From Eggerthellaceae bacterium (GTDB lineage Bacteria > Actinomycetota > Coriobacteriia > Coriobacteriales > Eggerthellaceae): a stretch of DNA of 32,739 bases. Made by a program: the position numbers and the translations under genes. Positions within the stretch are counted from its first letter, which is position 1. Each line of letters begins with the position of its first letter. Positions 6,982-15,112 of the stretch are shown one piece after another. The notes under the pieces were generated by a model that worked only from the letters and a program-made list of their open reading frames with translations, was not told where the DNA came from and made no database searches. Where the stretch lies: positions 1 to 32,739 of the forward strand of contig JAFRGA010000015.1 in the NCBI GenBank assembly GCA_017434045.1, in the 5' to 3' direction.

Positions 6982-9552
6982 TTAGTTGGCGACGATGTTG
7001 ACCAGGCGGCCCTTCACGACGATGACCTTGCGAATGGTCTTGCCATCGGTCAGCGCGGCGACTTCGTCGAGGGCGGCTTGCTTGATGGTCTCCTCGTCGG
7101 CGTCGGCGGCGACGGTCACGCGGCCCTTCACCTTGCCGTTGAGCTGCACGGCGAGCTCGATCTCGTCGGCCTTGGCCAGCTCGGGATCGAACGTCGGCCA
7201 CGGTTGGTCGTGCACGGAGCCTTCGCCCTCGAGCACCGTGCTCCACAGCTCCTCGGCCCAGTGCGGAACGATCGGGGCCATCATCTTCACGATGGTCTCG
7301 GCGACGTCGCGTGTGATGGCCTTGCCGTTTTCACAGTTCATGCGGTGGTCGGCCGGGCGGGCGCGCAGGAAGTCGCTCGTCACGTTCGCAAGCTCCATGA
7401 TGGCGGCCAGGCCCGTGTTGAAGTTGTTGCGCTCGATGTCGGCCGTGACCTTGCCCACGACGCGATGGCGCTCGCGCTGCAGCACCTTCGCGTTGTTCTT
7501 GTCAGTGGCCTCGGCGGACGGGTCGAACAGCGTCTTCTCGTCGGCCTTGCCCACCAGGTCGCACACGATGCGCCACAGACGGTTCAGGAACTTGAACATG
7601 CCGGCCAGGCCGTCCTCGCTCCACAGCTTCTCTTTGTCGGGCGGGCCCATGAACAGCATGGTCGCGCGCACTGCGTCGGCACCGTAAGCGGCAATCATCT
7701 CCTCGGGCGAGACGACGTTGCCCTTCGACTTGCTCATGACCTCGCCGTTCGCGTCGAGCACCATGCCCTGGCACAGCAGGTTGGTGAACGGCTCGTCGAA
7801 GTCGAGCAGCCCCATGTCGCGCATCACCTTCGTGAAGAAGCGGCTGTACAGCAGGTGCAGGATGGCATGCTCGATACCGCCGATGTACTGGTCGACCGGC
7901 ATCCAGCGGTTCGCGCGCGCCGAATCGAACGGCGCGGTGTCGTTATGCGGATCGGTGTAGCGTAGGTAGTACCAGCTCGAGCACGTGAACGTGTCCATCG
8001 TGTCCGTCTCGCGGCGCGCCTCGCCACCGCACTTGGGGCAGGTGCATTTCGCGAAACCCTCGTGCGTGGCCAGCGTCTCACCGGCGGCCAGGTCGATATC
8101 CTCGGGCAGGCGAACGGGCAGGTCCTCCTCGGGAACGGGCACGACGCCGCAGGTCGGGCAGTGGATGGCGGGAATCGGGTTGCCCCAGTAGCGCTGGCGC
8201 GAGATCAGCCAGTCGCGCAGGCGGAACTCGACCTTGCGACGGCCGCGGCCCATGTCCTCGAGCGCCTTGACGACGGCGTCCTCGCCCTCGGAGTGCTTGC
8301 CGCCCACGAGGCCGGTGTAGGGGCCGGACTGCACCAGGATGCCCTGCGCCTCCATGGCCGCTTCCCAGTCGACGCTGGTCACGACGCGCCCTTGCTCGTC
8401 CTTGAGCTGGTCGAACAGCGGGTCGCCCTCTTCCAGGATAATCGGGATGATGGGCAGGTCGTACTTCTTCGCGAACTCGAAGTCGCGCTGGTCGCCGCAC
8501 GGGACGGCCATGACCGCGCCGGTGCCGTAATCGGCCACTACGTAGTCGGCCACCCAGACGGGCACCTTCTCGTTGTTGATCGGGTTGACGACGTAACGAC
8601 CGGTGAACACGCCGTGCTTCTCGCGGTCGCCCTGGGCGCGCTCGACGGCGGTGACCTTCGCGGAAGCGGCGATCAGGTCGAGAACCGCCTGCTCGTTGGG
8701 CATGCCGGCCACCATCTCGGGCAGCGGCTTGTACTCGGGCGCCACCACGAAGAAGCTGCAGCCGAACAGCGTGTCGGCGCGGGTGGTGAACACGGTGATG
8801 TAATCGTCGTCGGTCGGGTTGGCCGGCGCATTGCCGTCCTTGTCGCACAGCAGGAACTCGACCTCGGCGCCCTCGGAGCGGCCGATCCAGTTCGCTTGCT
8901 GCTGCTTGACGCGGTCGGGCCAGCCGGTGAGCTGGTCGAGGTCGTCCAGCAGCTCTTGCGCGTAATCGGTGATCTTGAAGTACCACTGCGTGAGGTCGCG
9001 CTTCTCGACCTCGTTGTGGCAACGCCAGCAGCATCCCTCGATGACCTGCTCGTTCGCAAGCACCGTGCCGCAGTCGGGGCACCAGTTGACCGGCGAGTTA
9101 CGACGCTCGACCAGGCCGCGTTCCCACATCTTCAGGAAGATCCACTGGCCCCAGCGGTAGTACTCGGGGTCGCACGCCACGACCTTGCGGTCCCAGTCGT
9201 AGCTGAAGCCCATGCGCTGGAAACTGGCCTGCTGCGTGTCGATGTTGGCGTACGTCCACTTGGCAGGGTGGCTCTTGTGCTTGATGGCGGCATTCTCGGC
9301 GGGCAGGCCGAACGCGTCCCAGCCCATGGGATGCAGCACGTCGAAGCCCTTCATGCGGGCGAAACGCGCCAGCACGTCGCCGTACGTGTAGTTGCTGACG
9401 TGGCCCATGTGGATGTCGCCCGAGGGATACGGGAACATCTCGAGCACGTACTTCTTCGGCTTGCTGCCGTCCTCGCGCACCTTGTCCTGGCCGTTCTCGG
9501 CCCAGATCTTCTGCCAACGCGGTTCTATCTCAAGCGGATTATAAGGTTTCAT
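6982..9552 (-). CDS. leuS: Leucyl-tRNA synthetase
   Basis: This 856-aa class I synthetase charges tRNA-Leu; the length is normal for bacterial LeuRS. The HIGH motif appears as HMGH at residues 48-51 within [16 protein letters not shown], and the KMSKS loop as MSKSKGN at about 610. Between them lie the CP1 editing domain, with a TTRADTLFG motif, and Cys pairs of zinc-ribbon type (CPDCG...CWRC and CPTCG...CPKCG). The anticodon-binding and C-terminal domains are complete. ATG 9552 follows AAGGAG at good distance. The gene is on its own. A family A palindrome lies about 30 bases upstream of the start, probably within the 5' untranslated region. Confidence 0.99.
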   Translation of the reverse strand: MKPYNPLEIEPRWQKIWAENGQDKVREDGSKPKKYVLEMFPYPSGDIHMGHVSNYTYGDVLARFARMKGFDVLHPMGWDAFGLPAENAAIKHKSHPAKWTYANIDTQQASFQRMGFSYDWDRKVVACDPEYYRWGQWIFLKMWERGLVERRNSPVNWCPDCGTVLANEQVIEGCCWRCHNEVEKRDLTQWYFKITDYAQELLDDLDQLTGWPDRVKQQQANWIGRSEGAEVEFLLCDKDGNAPANPTDDDYITVFTTRADTLFGCSFFVVAPEYKPLPEMVAGMPNEQAVLDLIAASAKVTAVERAQGDREKHGVFTGRYVVNPINNEKVPVWVADYVVADYGTGAVMAVPCGDQRDFEFAKKYDLPIIPIILEEGDPLFDQLKDEQGRVVTSVDWEAAMEAQGILVQSGPYTGLVGGKHSEGEDAVVKALEDMGRGRRKVEFRLRDWLISRQRYWGNPIPAIHCPTCGVVPVPEEDLPVRLPEDIDLAAGETLATHEGFAKCTCPKCGGEARRETDTMDTFTCSSWYYLRYTDPHNDTAPFDSARANRWMPVDQYIGGIEHAILHLLYSRFFTKVMRDMGLLDFDEPFTNLLCQGMVLDANGEVMSKSKGNVVSPEEMIAAYGADAVRATMLFMGPPDKEKLWSEDGLAGMFKFLNRLWRIVCDLVGKADEKTLFDPSAEATDKNNAKVLQRERHRVVGKVTADIERNNFNTGLAAIMELANVTSDFLRARPADHRMNCENGKAITRDVAETIVKMMAPIVPHWAEELWSTVLEGEGSVHDQPWPTFDPELAKADEIELAVQLNGKVKGRVTVAADADEETIKQAALDEVAALTDGKTIRKVIVVKGRLVNIVAN

Positions 9553-9583
9553 CTACGCTTTCTCCTTGTTGCCCTTCATCGGA

Positions 9584-9614
9584 ATGTGGAAAAGGGTCAG
9601 ACCCTTTTCCACAT
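9584..9614. repeat. Palindromic repeat, family A, copy 2
   Basis: A perfect 31-bp palindrome identical to the one at 4856-4886, including the central A. Here it sits in front of leuS, between its possible -10 box and its start codon, so it may fold in the leuS leader RNA. Confidence 0.95.
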
Positions 9615-9641
9615 CGCCAAGCGGTTGTTTGCAATGTTCCT

Positions 9642-9647
9642 ATTATA
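9642..9647 (-). promoter_or_regulatory. Possible -10 box of leuS
   Basis: On the minus strand TATAAT occurs within CCTATAATAGG, 90 bases before the leuS ATG. No clear -35 box is seen at standard spacing. If used, it places the family A palindrome in the leuS 5' untranslated region. Confidence 0.35.
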
Positions 9648-9665
9648 GGGGAATGCGAGAAAAAA

Positions 9666-9694
9666 GCATTAAAGGGGCTGGCCCCCTTTAATGC
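9666..9694. repeat. Palindromic repeat, family B, copy 2
   Basis: GCATTAAAGGGG, a short centre CTGG, then CCCCTTTAATGC. It pairs with a family A copy 51 bases away, as at 4856-4917. Confidence 0.92.
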
Positions 9695-9734
9695 TCCTTT
9701 AACGCTTTTGCCGTCAACGGGGCGGGGTGCGATA

Positions 9735-9760
9735 GCGTGATGAACTGCCCGGCACTTCAC
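9735..9760. repeat. Repeat family D, copy 1 (GTGATGAACTGCCCGG)
   Basis: GCGTGATGAACTGCCCGGCAC recurs with small changes at 10306-10336 and 10371-10399. It ends at the stop codon of the AbrB-like gene. In the second copy the core is the palindrome TGCCCGGGCA. Confidence 0.85.
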
Positions 9761-10140
9761 TATAGTCCATGCTTTTCTTTCAGTTTCCGCTGCATTTCTT
9801 CGAAAGGCGTGATGCGCCCTTTCTCTATATCGTCAATTCCCTCGTCGACCAGCACCTCCAAGTCAGAGAGGCTCTTCTCGATGCGCTCGTACTCGTTGAT
9901 GAGCTCCTCGCCATCAAGCCCTTGCGCCAACAACATCCGCAAGATGCGCACAGTTGAGTTCTCGTCTTTGACGTCAACCGGCTGAAGCACTAGACCGTTG
10001 TCAGTCCAGCTTGCCAAAGCGTACTCCGAGAAGCCGGCTTTCTCATACACTTCGGAGGGAATGGTGATCTGCCGCTTCCTTGAGATCTTGATGATGCGCG
10101 GTTGCCAACGTGCGCTTATCTGCTCAGCTGCTTGAGGCAT
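9760..10140 (-). CDS. AbrB/MazE-type DNA-binding protein, antitoxin-like
   Basis: This 126-aa protein carries a SpoVT/AbrB swapped-hairpin domain at about residues 15-60 (IKISRKRQITIPSEVYEKAG), the fold used by MazE antitoxins and AbrB regulators. The remainder is charged and helical, ending in GRITPFEEMQRKLKEKHGL, which resembles the toxin-binding tail of RelB/Phd-type antitoxins. ATG 10140 is chosen because GGGAGG lies 8 bases upstream; the open frame to 10398 runs through repeats and is unlikely to be coding. No toxin gene is next to it on either side: downstream are repeats and leuS, upstream a repeat-rich gap. It may be a solitary antitoxin or a plain transcription regulator. Confidence 0.82.
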   Translation of the reverse strand: MPQAAEQISARWQPRIIKISRKRQITIPSEVYEKAGFSEYALASWTDNGLVLQPVDVKDENSTVRILRMLLAQGLDGEELINEYERIEKSLSDLEVLVDEGIDDIEKGRITPFEEMQRKLKEKHGL

Positions 10141-10213
10141 GGGGCAAACCTCCCTTGCGCGCGTAAACCCGACCAATCGCCTGCTTGGCCTTATGTTTAT
10201 TTGGATGCTATCA

Positions 10214-10234
10214 CTTGGCGCTTGGCGCTTGGCG
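10214..10234. repeat. Heptamer repeat, 3 x CTTGGCG
   Basis: Three perfect tandem copies of CTTGGCG, followed by the partial copy CTTTGC. A perfect TATAAT on the plus strand lies at 10248-10253, 13 bases after the last unit. There is no plus-strand gene to serve, so a promoter role is doubtful. Confidence 0.9.
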
Positions 10235-10305
10235 CTTTGCTTGTCGCTATAATACCTCATTCGAGTGGCGCGCAAGCGAATCTTTTTCGAAAAGCATCGG
10301 CAGGG

Positions 10306-10336
10306 GCGTGATGAACTGCCCGGGCACTTTGACGCG
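10306..10336. repeat. Repeat family D, copy 2
   Basis: GCGTGATGAACTGCCCGGGCAC continues to ACGCG; the unit is itself palindromic at the ends (GCGT/ACGC) and centre (TGCCCGGGCA). The gap 10141-10508 holds only this, the heptamers, copy 3 and a family E repeat; I see no gene there. Confidence 0.85.
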
Positions 10337-10370
10337 CCCCATGGCGTGCTGCATGTCGCTTTGGCACGCC

Positions 10371-10399
10371 CGTGATAAACTGCCCGGCACTTTGGCACG
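10371..10399. repeat. Repeat family D, copy 3
   Basis: CGTGATAAACTGCCCGGCAC, one base different in the GATRAAC part from the other copies, 65 bases after copy 2 in the same orientation. Confidence 0.85.
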
Positions 10400-10427
10400 G
10401 CTCACCTCTGTCATGTTTTCCAACTAG

Positions 10428-10473
10428 CCGCTTCGCGGGGATTCTTCGTCGCTTCGCTCCTCAGAATGACAGA
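10428..10473 (+). repeat. Repeat family E, copy 1
   Basis: CCGCTTCGCGGGGATTCTTCG followed by CTCAGAATGACAGA. An inverted copy is found at 18688-18731. Similar GAATGACA/GATTCTTCG elements are known as dispersed intergenic repeats in many bacteria. It lies just beyond the 3' end of the CpXC gene. Confidence 0.85.
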
Positions 10474-10508
10474 ATGGAGCGGCCCATGATGAAAGCGAGG
10501 CCCAGCGC

Positions 10509-11360
10509 TTACGGCAGGAAGCGGTTCGCCCAGGCGCTGTTGTAGCGGTACTCGCCAGTCACGGCAGCGAGGGAATCGGCCATGCGATCTTTCAGGTACG
10601 TGTAGCCCTGCGGCACGCCCACCGCGTCGCCGGGCACTTCGCCCATGGTGATGAACGAGACGCCGCCGTTGGGCAGCGTGCGCTCGTACACGAAGATGTC
10701 GCGTTTGCCGATGATGCCCTCCTCGAGCATGCCGCGCTTGATGGCAACTTTCATGAGCTCGATGACGCGATCGTCGTATCCGTCCTCGAGAATGCGCACC
10801 TTTTCGCAAAATTCGAACGTGGTGAGCACCAAACGGCGCTGGTAGGAGCCAGGCGCGATGCAATCGTCCCATTCTGCCTGATCGGCAAGGTGGTCAAGCT
10901 GCTTGATGCACTCGTCTTCGCTGAGCGCGCCAGTGGAATAGTAGAGCAACGCCTTGTGCTCGACGTCGTGGTAGAGGCAGTCGTACGTCATCGAGACCGC
11001 CGTCCCACACACGGGGCATGTGTACTTGAACAGCCTGCCGTCCATGAGGAGCTTCTTGGCCTCGATGTCGCGGGCGCTGTTGATGCGCGGCCATGCCTCG
11101 ATGAAGCCCGGCTGCTTGCACGAGGGGCACTCGACCAGCACCGAATGCGCGCCGGACTGTGCGCCTGGTTGCGGGTCGGGCCGGGCGCCTGGTTGTGCGC
11201 CTGGTTGCGCGCCGGACTGGGCGCTTGGTTGTGCGCTTGCTTGCGAATCGGGCCATGCGCTTGGCTGGGCGCATGGTTGCGGGTCGGATTGCGCATCGGA
11301 GCGGGCGCTTGGTTGCGGATCGGACCGACCGTCGTGGGTGTTGTGCTGTTCATCAGTCAT
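10509..11360 (-). CDS. CpXC-domain protein with low-complexity N-terminus
   Basis: This 283-aa protein has two parts. Residues 1-73 are a degenerate four-residue repeat rich in Ala, Gln, Pro and Ser/Gly (AQPGAQPGARPDPQPG), encoded by near-12-bp DNA repeats. From residue 76 a CpXC-type domain starts, with Cys pairs at 78/81 (CPSC) and 115/118 (CPVCG), likely a zinc site. The C-terminal part (GSYQRRLVLTTFEFCEKVRI) is typical of the family, whose function is unknown. No signal peptide or TM helix, so it is cytosolic. ATG 11360 has no strong ribosome binding site; a later start cannot be excluded, but codons inside the repeat offer no ATG. The gene diverges from the YARHG gene at 11664. Confidence 0.85.
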   Translation of the reverse strand: MTDEQHNTHDGRSDPQPSARSDAQSDPQPCAQPSAWPDSQASAQPSAQSGAQPGAQPGARPDPQPGAQSGAHSVLVECPSCKQPGFIEAWPRINSARDIEAKKLLMDGRLFKYTCPVCGTAVSMTYDCLYHDVEHKALLYYSTGALSEDECIKQLDHLADQAEWDDCIAPGSYQRRLVLTTFEFCEKVRILEDGYDDRVIELMKVAIKRGMLEEGIIGKRDIFVYERTLPNGGVSFITMGEVPGDAVGVPQGYTYLKDRMADSLAAVTGEYRYNSAWANRFLP

Positions 11361-11441
11361 AGGGCATCACCGCATAGTTTAGCGGGAGTTAACCGCTTCC
11401 ACATGAGTCATTAATGACAGTATCACGCTTCACCGTTATAA

Positions 11442-11472
11442 ATGTGGAAAAGGGTCTGACCCTTTTCCACAT
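11442..11472. repeat. Palindromic repeat, family A, copy 3
   Basis: Perfect 31-bp palindrome, the same as the copies at 4856 and 9584 except that the central base is T. It sits in the divergent gap between the CpXC and YARHG genes. The rest of this 303-bp gap must hold both promoters, but no convincing boxes were found. Confidence 0.95.
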
Positions 11473-11663
11473 AGAGCAACAACCACAATATATAGGCGCG
11501 TCGGACGCTCTTATACCTATGATTGTGGCGCCAGGCAAAGTGCAGTCCGTCATCAACCAATCGTCTTACCTGCGAAAATATCAATAATGAGCAATGCCGA
11601 CCTGCAAGTTCTGCTAATATGGTTCATTGTTCGGTTGTATTGGCGTTCATGAATCGAGGAACG

Positions 11664-12962
11664 ATGAGCATCTGCAAAGAACTTTTCGCAAAGCGTTCAG
11701 TACTGTTGACGACGCTTGCCATCATGGTGTTTTCGATACTCTTCCTAGTCCAGGCTCCCGCCTACGCAGCTGTCGGAGGGTCGGGCGGCACCGGGCTGAC
11801 CGTGGGCACGGCCGACACGGTCGTCGTTGACCCTGGCAGGGGAAACGACGCCATCAACACCACTGGAAAGTCGAACATCTACAACGTGTACAGTTTCGGC
11901 TGGGTTGAAGGCTACAACAACAACTACGCGAAGAGCACCGTCAAGAACCTCGACGTCAACGGCAATGGCTGGGCCGACACGATCAAGGTCGTGGGCACGA
12001 GGACGTCCAGCACATCGGGCTACTTGAAGAAACTTGCGGTCTCGGTGAACGACAAGTCCGTCTTCACGTACACGAACACGACGAAAAAGATAAACCGCGC
12101 CGTCGTCAGCGTTATTACGCTCAAGAACAAGCAGCCGTTCCTGTGGATCGACATCCTCGACGGAAGGGGCAATGCAATTCAGTACCTCTACCAGTACAAG
12201 GGCGGCAAGTTCAAGAAGGTCCTCTCGAATAAAGACGTTGTCAAGGCAAAGACGTCCAACCAGCTGATCAGCTCAATTTCCCCAAACGGGAACACGGTCA
12301 ACGTGACCTTCAACCTGAACACCACTGTCACAGGCAACACGAAGCTGAAGTACTCGTACAGCTGGAAAGGCGGCACGCTCAAACGCACGAGCAATACCGC
12401 CAACAAGGTGAGCTACGTCACGAAGGAGAACGGCGACTACACGAATAGCAAGCTCACGGCTGCCGGCACTTTCAAGGTCTACAAGAACACGTCGCTAAAC
12501 ACCGTTAAATACACTGTCAAAGAAGGCAAGAAGGTGCAGATTCTGTCCGCGCTCCTGAGCGGCAACAAGCTTCTGTACAAGGTCAAGTACAACGGCAAGA
12601 CCGGCTGGATTTCCTGCCCCAACATCAAGCGCGATAGCTCGAAATCTCCCTATACGTTGTTCCGCGAAGTGTACGGCAAGGTTGCCCTGAATACCGATAT
12701 TCCCGCATACACCTCCAAGACGATGTACTCGGCCACGAGGCTCCAGCGCTACAACGATCACGCGCTCTACGTTGCCCGTAACGAGATCTGCGCGCGCCAT
12801 GGTTATGTGTTCAGCAACGGCGAACTTGCAAACCGCTTCAAGAACAAGAGCTGGTATCACAAGTATCGCACGCCCATGAACGAGGTCGAGTCGTACAACC
12901 TCAACCTCATCTATAACATCGAGCGCGCCCGAGGATCTCTGTACGCGGCGCCGACGCTGTAG
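11664..12962 (+). CDS. Secreted protein with SH3-like and C-terminal YARHG domains
   Basis: This 432-aa protein has a Sec signal peptide (about residues 1-35, cleavage near AYA-AV). Residues 36-260 are a beta-rich, Lys/Thr-rich region with no domain I can name. Residues about 265-320 resemble a bacterial SH3 domain (KVYKNTS...GKTGWI). The C-terminus carries a YARHG domain at about 363-422 (YVARNEICARHGYVFSN), found in extracellular bacterial proteins and of unknown function. The chosen ATG, 11664, has GAGGAA 5 bases upstream; ATG 11649 and earlier codons in the open frame lack such a site. The gene stands alone, with a terminator at 13075. A degenerate copy of its 3' end is found downstream. 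Confidence 0.87.
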   Translation: MSICKELFAKRSVLLTTLAIMVFSILFLVQAPAYAAVGGSGGTGLTVGTADTVVVDPGRGNDAINTTGKSNIYNVYSFGWVEGYNNNYAKSTVKNLDVNGNGWADTIKVVGTRTSSTSGYLKKLAVSVNDKSVFTYTNTTKKINRAVVSVITLKNKQPFLWIDILDGRGNAIQYLYQYKGGKFKKVLSNKDVVKAKTSNQLISSISPNGNTVNVTFNLNTTVTGNTKLKYSYSWKGGTLKRTSNTANKVSYVTKENGDYTNSKLTAAGTFKVYKNTSLNTVKYTVKEGKKVQILSALLSGNKLLYKVKYNGKTGWISCPNIKRDSSKSPYTLFREVYGKVALNTDIPAYTSKTMYSATRLQRYNDHALYVARNEICARHGYVFSNGELANRFKNKSWYHKYRTPMNEVESYNLNLIYNIERARGSLYAAPTL

Positions 12963-12996
12963 TTTGGGGTTAGCGCAAGTATTGGCGCAAGCAGCA

Positions 12997-13035
12997 AACA
13001 TCGTGCGCGCCCGCGGGTCTCTGTACGCGGTGTAA
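12997..13035 (+). pseudogene. Degenerate copy of the YARHG gene 3' end
   Basis: AACATCGTGCGCGCCCGCGG and the following bases repeat the last coding part of the gene (12915-12950) with a few changes and also end in a stop codon. The bases after each copy are also similar (GGTTAGCGCAAG against GGTTAGTGTAAG). This is a partial tandem duplication remnant with an 82-base period. Confidence 0.7.
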
Positions 13036-13074
13036 CCTGAGGTTAGTGTAAGCGGCAAACCGCCGAGTAACTGG

Positions 13075-13114
13075 AAAGCTCCCAGAGGATTCCAAACGTC
13101 CTCTGGGAGCTTTT
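13075..13114 (+). terminator. Terminator after the YARHG gene
   Basis: A 15-bp perfect stem, AAAGCTCCCAGAGGA (13075-13089) with TCCTCTGGGAGCTTT (13099-13113), 9-base loop, stem ending in a T tract. It lies in the convergent gap and could serve both this gene and the sortase fusion gene. Confidence 0.88.
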
Positions 13115-13210
13115 GAGTTAAAGAACAGGAGCGAATCGAAGGGGGCTGTCCCCAGTCATGCCTAGGTGTCTCAAGCAACTCAGTCTTGCAATTCGCCTGT
13201 TACGCCCGTC

Positions 13211-14689
13211 CTACTTCGCCTTGCCGCCGGCGCTGTTGACGGGCACGAGCTTGCCATGAAGGACGTAGCGGTCGTTGTCGAACAGGTAGGCGCAGGTGGA
13301 AAGCATGACGTAGCTGCTCTTGGCGTCAAGCTCGATGACGTTGGTCGGCATGAAGTCCGAAAGGTCACGCGCCTCTTTCAGCAGCTCGATCAGCTTCTCG
13401 CCATGCTCGTGAATGATGTCGTACATCGAGGAGTGCGCACTGATGTGATGCCCGCTGAACAGGTCGATCTTGTAGTCCTGCGTGGGCGTGAGCAGCCACA
13501 TCACCGGATGGTCTTCGTAATACTCCTGGTCTGCCCACTTTATGAGGCCGGCGAACATCGAGCCGGAGTTCATGTGATGGCCGTAGATGATGGTGTTGCC
13601 GTCCACGAAACCGGGCGCATTGTCGGCGTCTACGAAAATCGAACCGTTAATGTTGTATTCACCCGTGTAGTCGTGGCCGAGGTACTTGTCGTTGTCCTTG
13701 CCCTGCAGCACCGGGTAGTTGATGACCGTGCCAGGGCAGTAAATCCAGCCGACGACGTCGGGGTTCTTGGCGCGAAGCTCCTTGAAGTCGATTTCGATGG
13801 GGGCCATCGTGGCGGACCCGTTCTCGTTGGCGTATTTATCGACCGCATCGTTGTATAGAGCGTCGCTTATGCTGTATTGCCAGGTGACGTAACCGATTAC
13901 GCCAGCCGACCCCAAAAATGCCGTTGCCAAAACGCAGACGAGCACGCCGCGCAGCACCGACAAAGCCTTGTTGCGGGGGCGTTTCTCCTTCGCGGGGCGA
14001 CGATCCTGCGAAAGGGGAGCGGATTGCGCACCGTAACCCTGCGATCCATAAGCATTCGCGCCAGAGGAAAACGCAGCCCCTTCACCGAGCGCGCCCCCTT
14101 GAAGAAGGGCCTCTTCGACTATTTCGGCGTTGTGCTGAACCTGCTCGTCCTGCTGGCGGCGCGACTCGCGCATCCGTGCGGCCAGAATGTTGAACATCAC
14201 ACCGCATGCGGCCGTGAGCAGCAGATACACTTTCCCCATCGTGCTCGCGTAAATCGACATGAACGCGCCGAACTGCGGAATGTGCGCCTCCATGCGCCCG
14301 ATGACCGCCTCGTACGGTATGGGAGAAAGGTCCTCGGTGTTGTTCGCGTCGCCTTTGGTCACGAACTCGCCGAGCGACGTACGGTTCGTCACCACGCGAT
14401 GCACGATGACCGACTCGCCGTCTTGATATGCGATTACCTCGCCTTCCTGCACCTCGCCGAGGGTGGCGGGTTTCACAAACACAGCGCTGCCAACGGGGAT
14501 TTCCGGCTCCATACTTCCGCTGACCACGTTGAACACGTCGTAGCCCATCAGCTTGGGAACCGTCAGCGGCAAGCAGAGGCCGATCACCGCAAGAATCAGC
14601 AGCGTGCCAAAAACGTTGCACAAGGCGGGCAGCAGCTTGCCGCCTTTTCGCACTTTCTTGTTTTTCTCTGTCCGGTTGCGATCCGCCAT
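13211..14689 (-). CDS. SipW/ER-type signal peptidase I fused to class B sortase
   Basis: One uninterrupted 492-aa frame joins two enzymes. Residues 20-165 form a signal peptidase of the SipW/ER type: TM helix at about 21-48, the Ser motif VVSGSMEP (Ser59), VIVHRVV with His97 where bacterial LepB has Lys, TKGDANN (Asp114), and a second TM at about 142-170. A polar linker (170-243) rich in Gln, Ala and Gly follows. A third TM lies at about 244-270, then a class B sortase domain: IIYGHHM (His371), VMLSTCAY (Cys466, TLxTC-type motif) and NDRYVLHG (Arg474). All expected catalytic residues are present, so both halves look active. ATG 14689 follows GGAAA. It could cleave SipW-type signals and anchor surface proteins in one complex. 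Its neighbours give no direct substrate; the fibre island begins 4.2 kb away. Confidence 0.93.
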   Translation of the reverse strand: MADRNRTEKNKKVRKGGKLLPALCNVFGTLLILAVIGLCLPLTVPKLMGYDVFNVVSGSMEPEIPVGSAVFVKPATLGEVQEGEVIAYQDGESVIVHRVVTNRTSLGEFVTKGDANNTEDLSPIPYEAVIGRMEAHIPQFGAFMSIYASTMGKVYLLLTAACGVMFNILAARMRESRRQQDEQVQHNAEIVEEALLQGGALGEGAAFSSGANAYGSQGYGAQSAPLSQDRRPAKEKRPRNKALSVLRGVLVCVLATAFLGSAGVIGYVTWQYSISDALYNDAVDKYANENGSATMAPIEIDFKELRAKNPDVVGWIYCPGTVINYPVLQGKDNDKYLGHDYTGEYNINGSIFVDADNAPGFVDGNTIIYGHHMNSGSMFAGLIKWADQEYYEDHPVMWLLTPTQDYKIDLFSGHHISAHSSMYDIIHEHGEKLIELLKEARDLSDFMPTNVIELDAKSSYVMLSTCAYLFDNDRYVLHGKLVPVNSAGGKAK

Positions 14690-14996
14690 TTATTTCCAAT
14701 TTCGCGTATGCAGCTTCAAGAACGCTCCAACACGTTGGCCGTGAAAACACAACCAAAATGAACGTTCTTATGCATTGTACTCCAACGACCAGCCAATTCT
14801 GATGACGCATCAACAAGCCAGAGTGGAGAGGCGGGATATAACACCTAGATACTTGTGTTTCCAATGCAGATTAGATACTTTGTCTGTACGCATCATCAAT
14901 GGGATTCGGTGTTGATGGTGCGGATGACGGCACGCATAGGCGACGACTTGAAAAGGGATTTCACCGAAGCTCGCAAGGAAGTCGGGGCTGCACGCT

Positions 14997-15112
14997 GAGC
15001 GCCCTAAGGCAAGAAACTGAACGGCGAACGCCCTAAGGCAAGGGGCAAAACGGCGAACGCTCGAAGGCAAGCGGCTGAACGACGAACGCTCTAAGGCAAG
15101 AGGATGCACGTG
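14997..15112. repeat. Four tandem 29-bp repeats overlapping the regulator start
   Basis: Units start at 14997, 15026, 15055 and 15084. The consensus is GAACGCYCTAAGGCAAGRGG then about nine bases ending CGGC. The last unit contains the ATG (15104) of the XRE-like gene, and its TAAGG is at ribosome-binding distance. The rest of the divergent gap 14690-14996 shows no gene and no clear promoter boxes. Confidence 0.93.

Noticed and set aside
8062..9648. Long plus-strand open frame (528 codons) across leuS
   Set aside because: It is the antisense of a clear leuS; the G+C-rich codon bias keeps the opposite strand open. Its translation has no domain.
13141..13153. Possible extra family B palindrome (GGGGGCTGTCCCC)
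   Set aside because: Only the core matches; the AT-rich arms are missing, so it is not counted as a copy.
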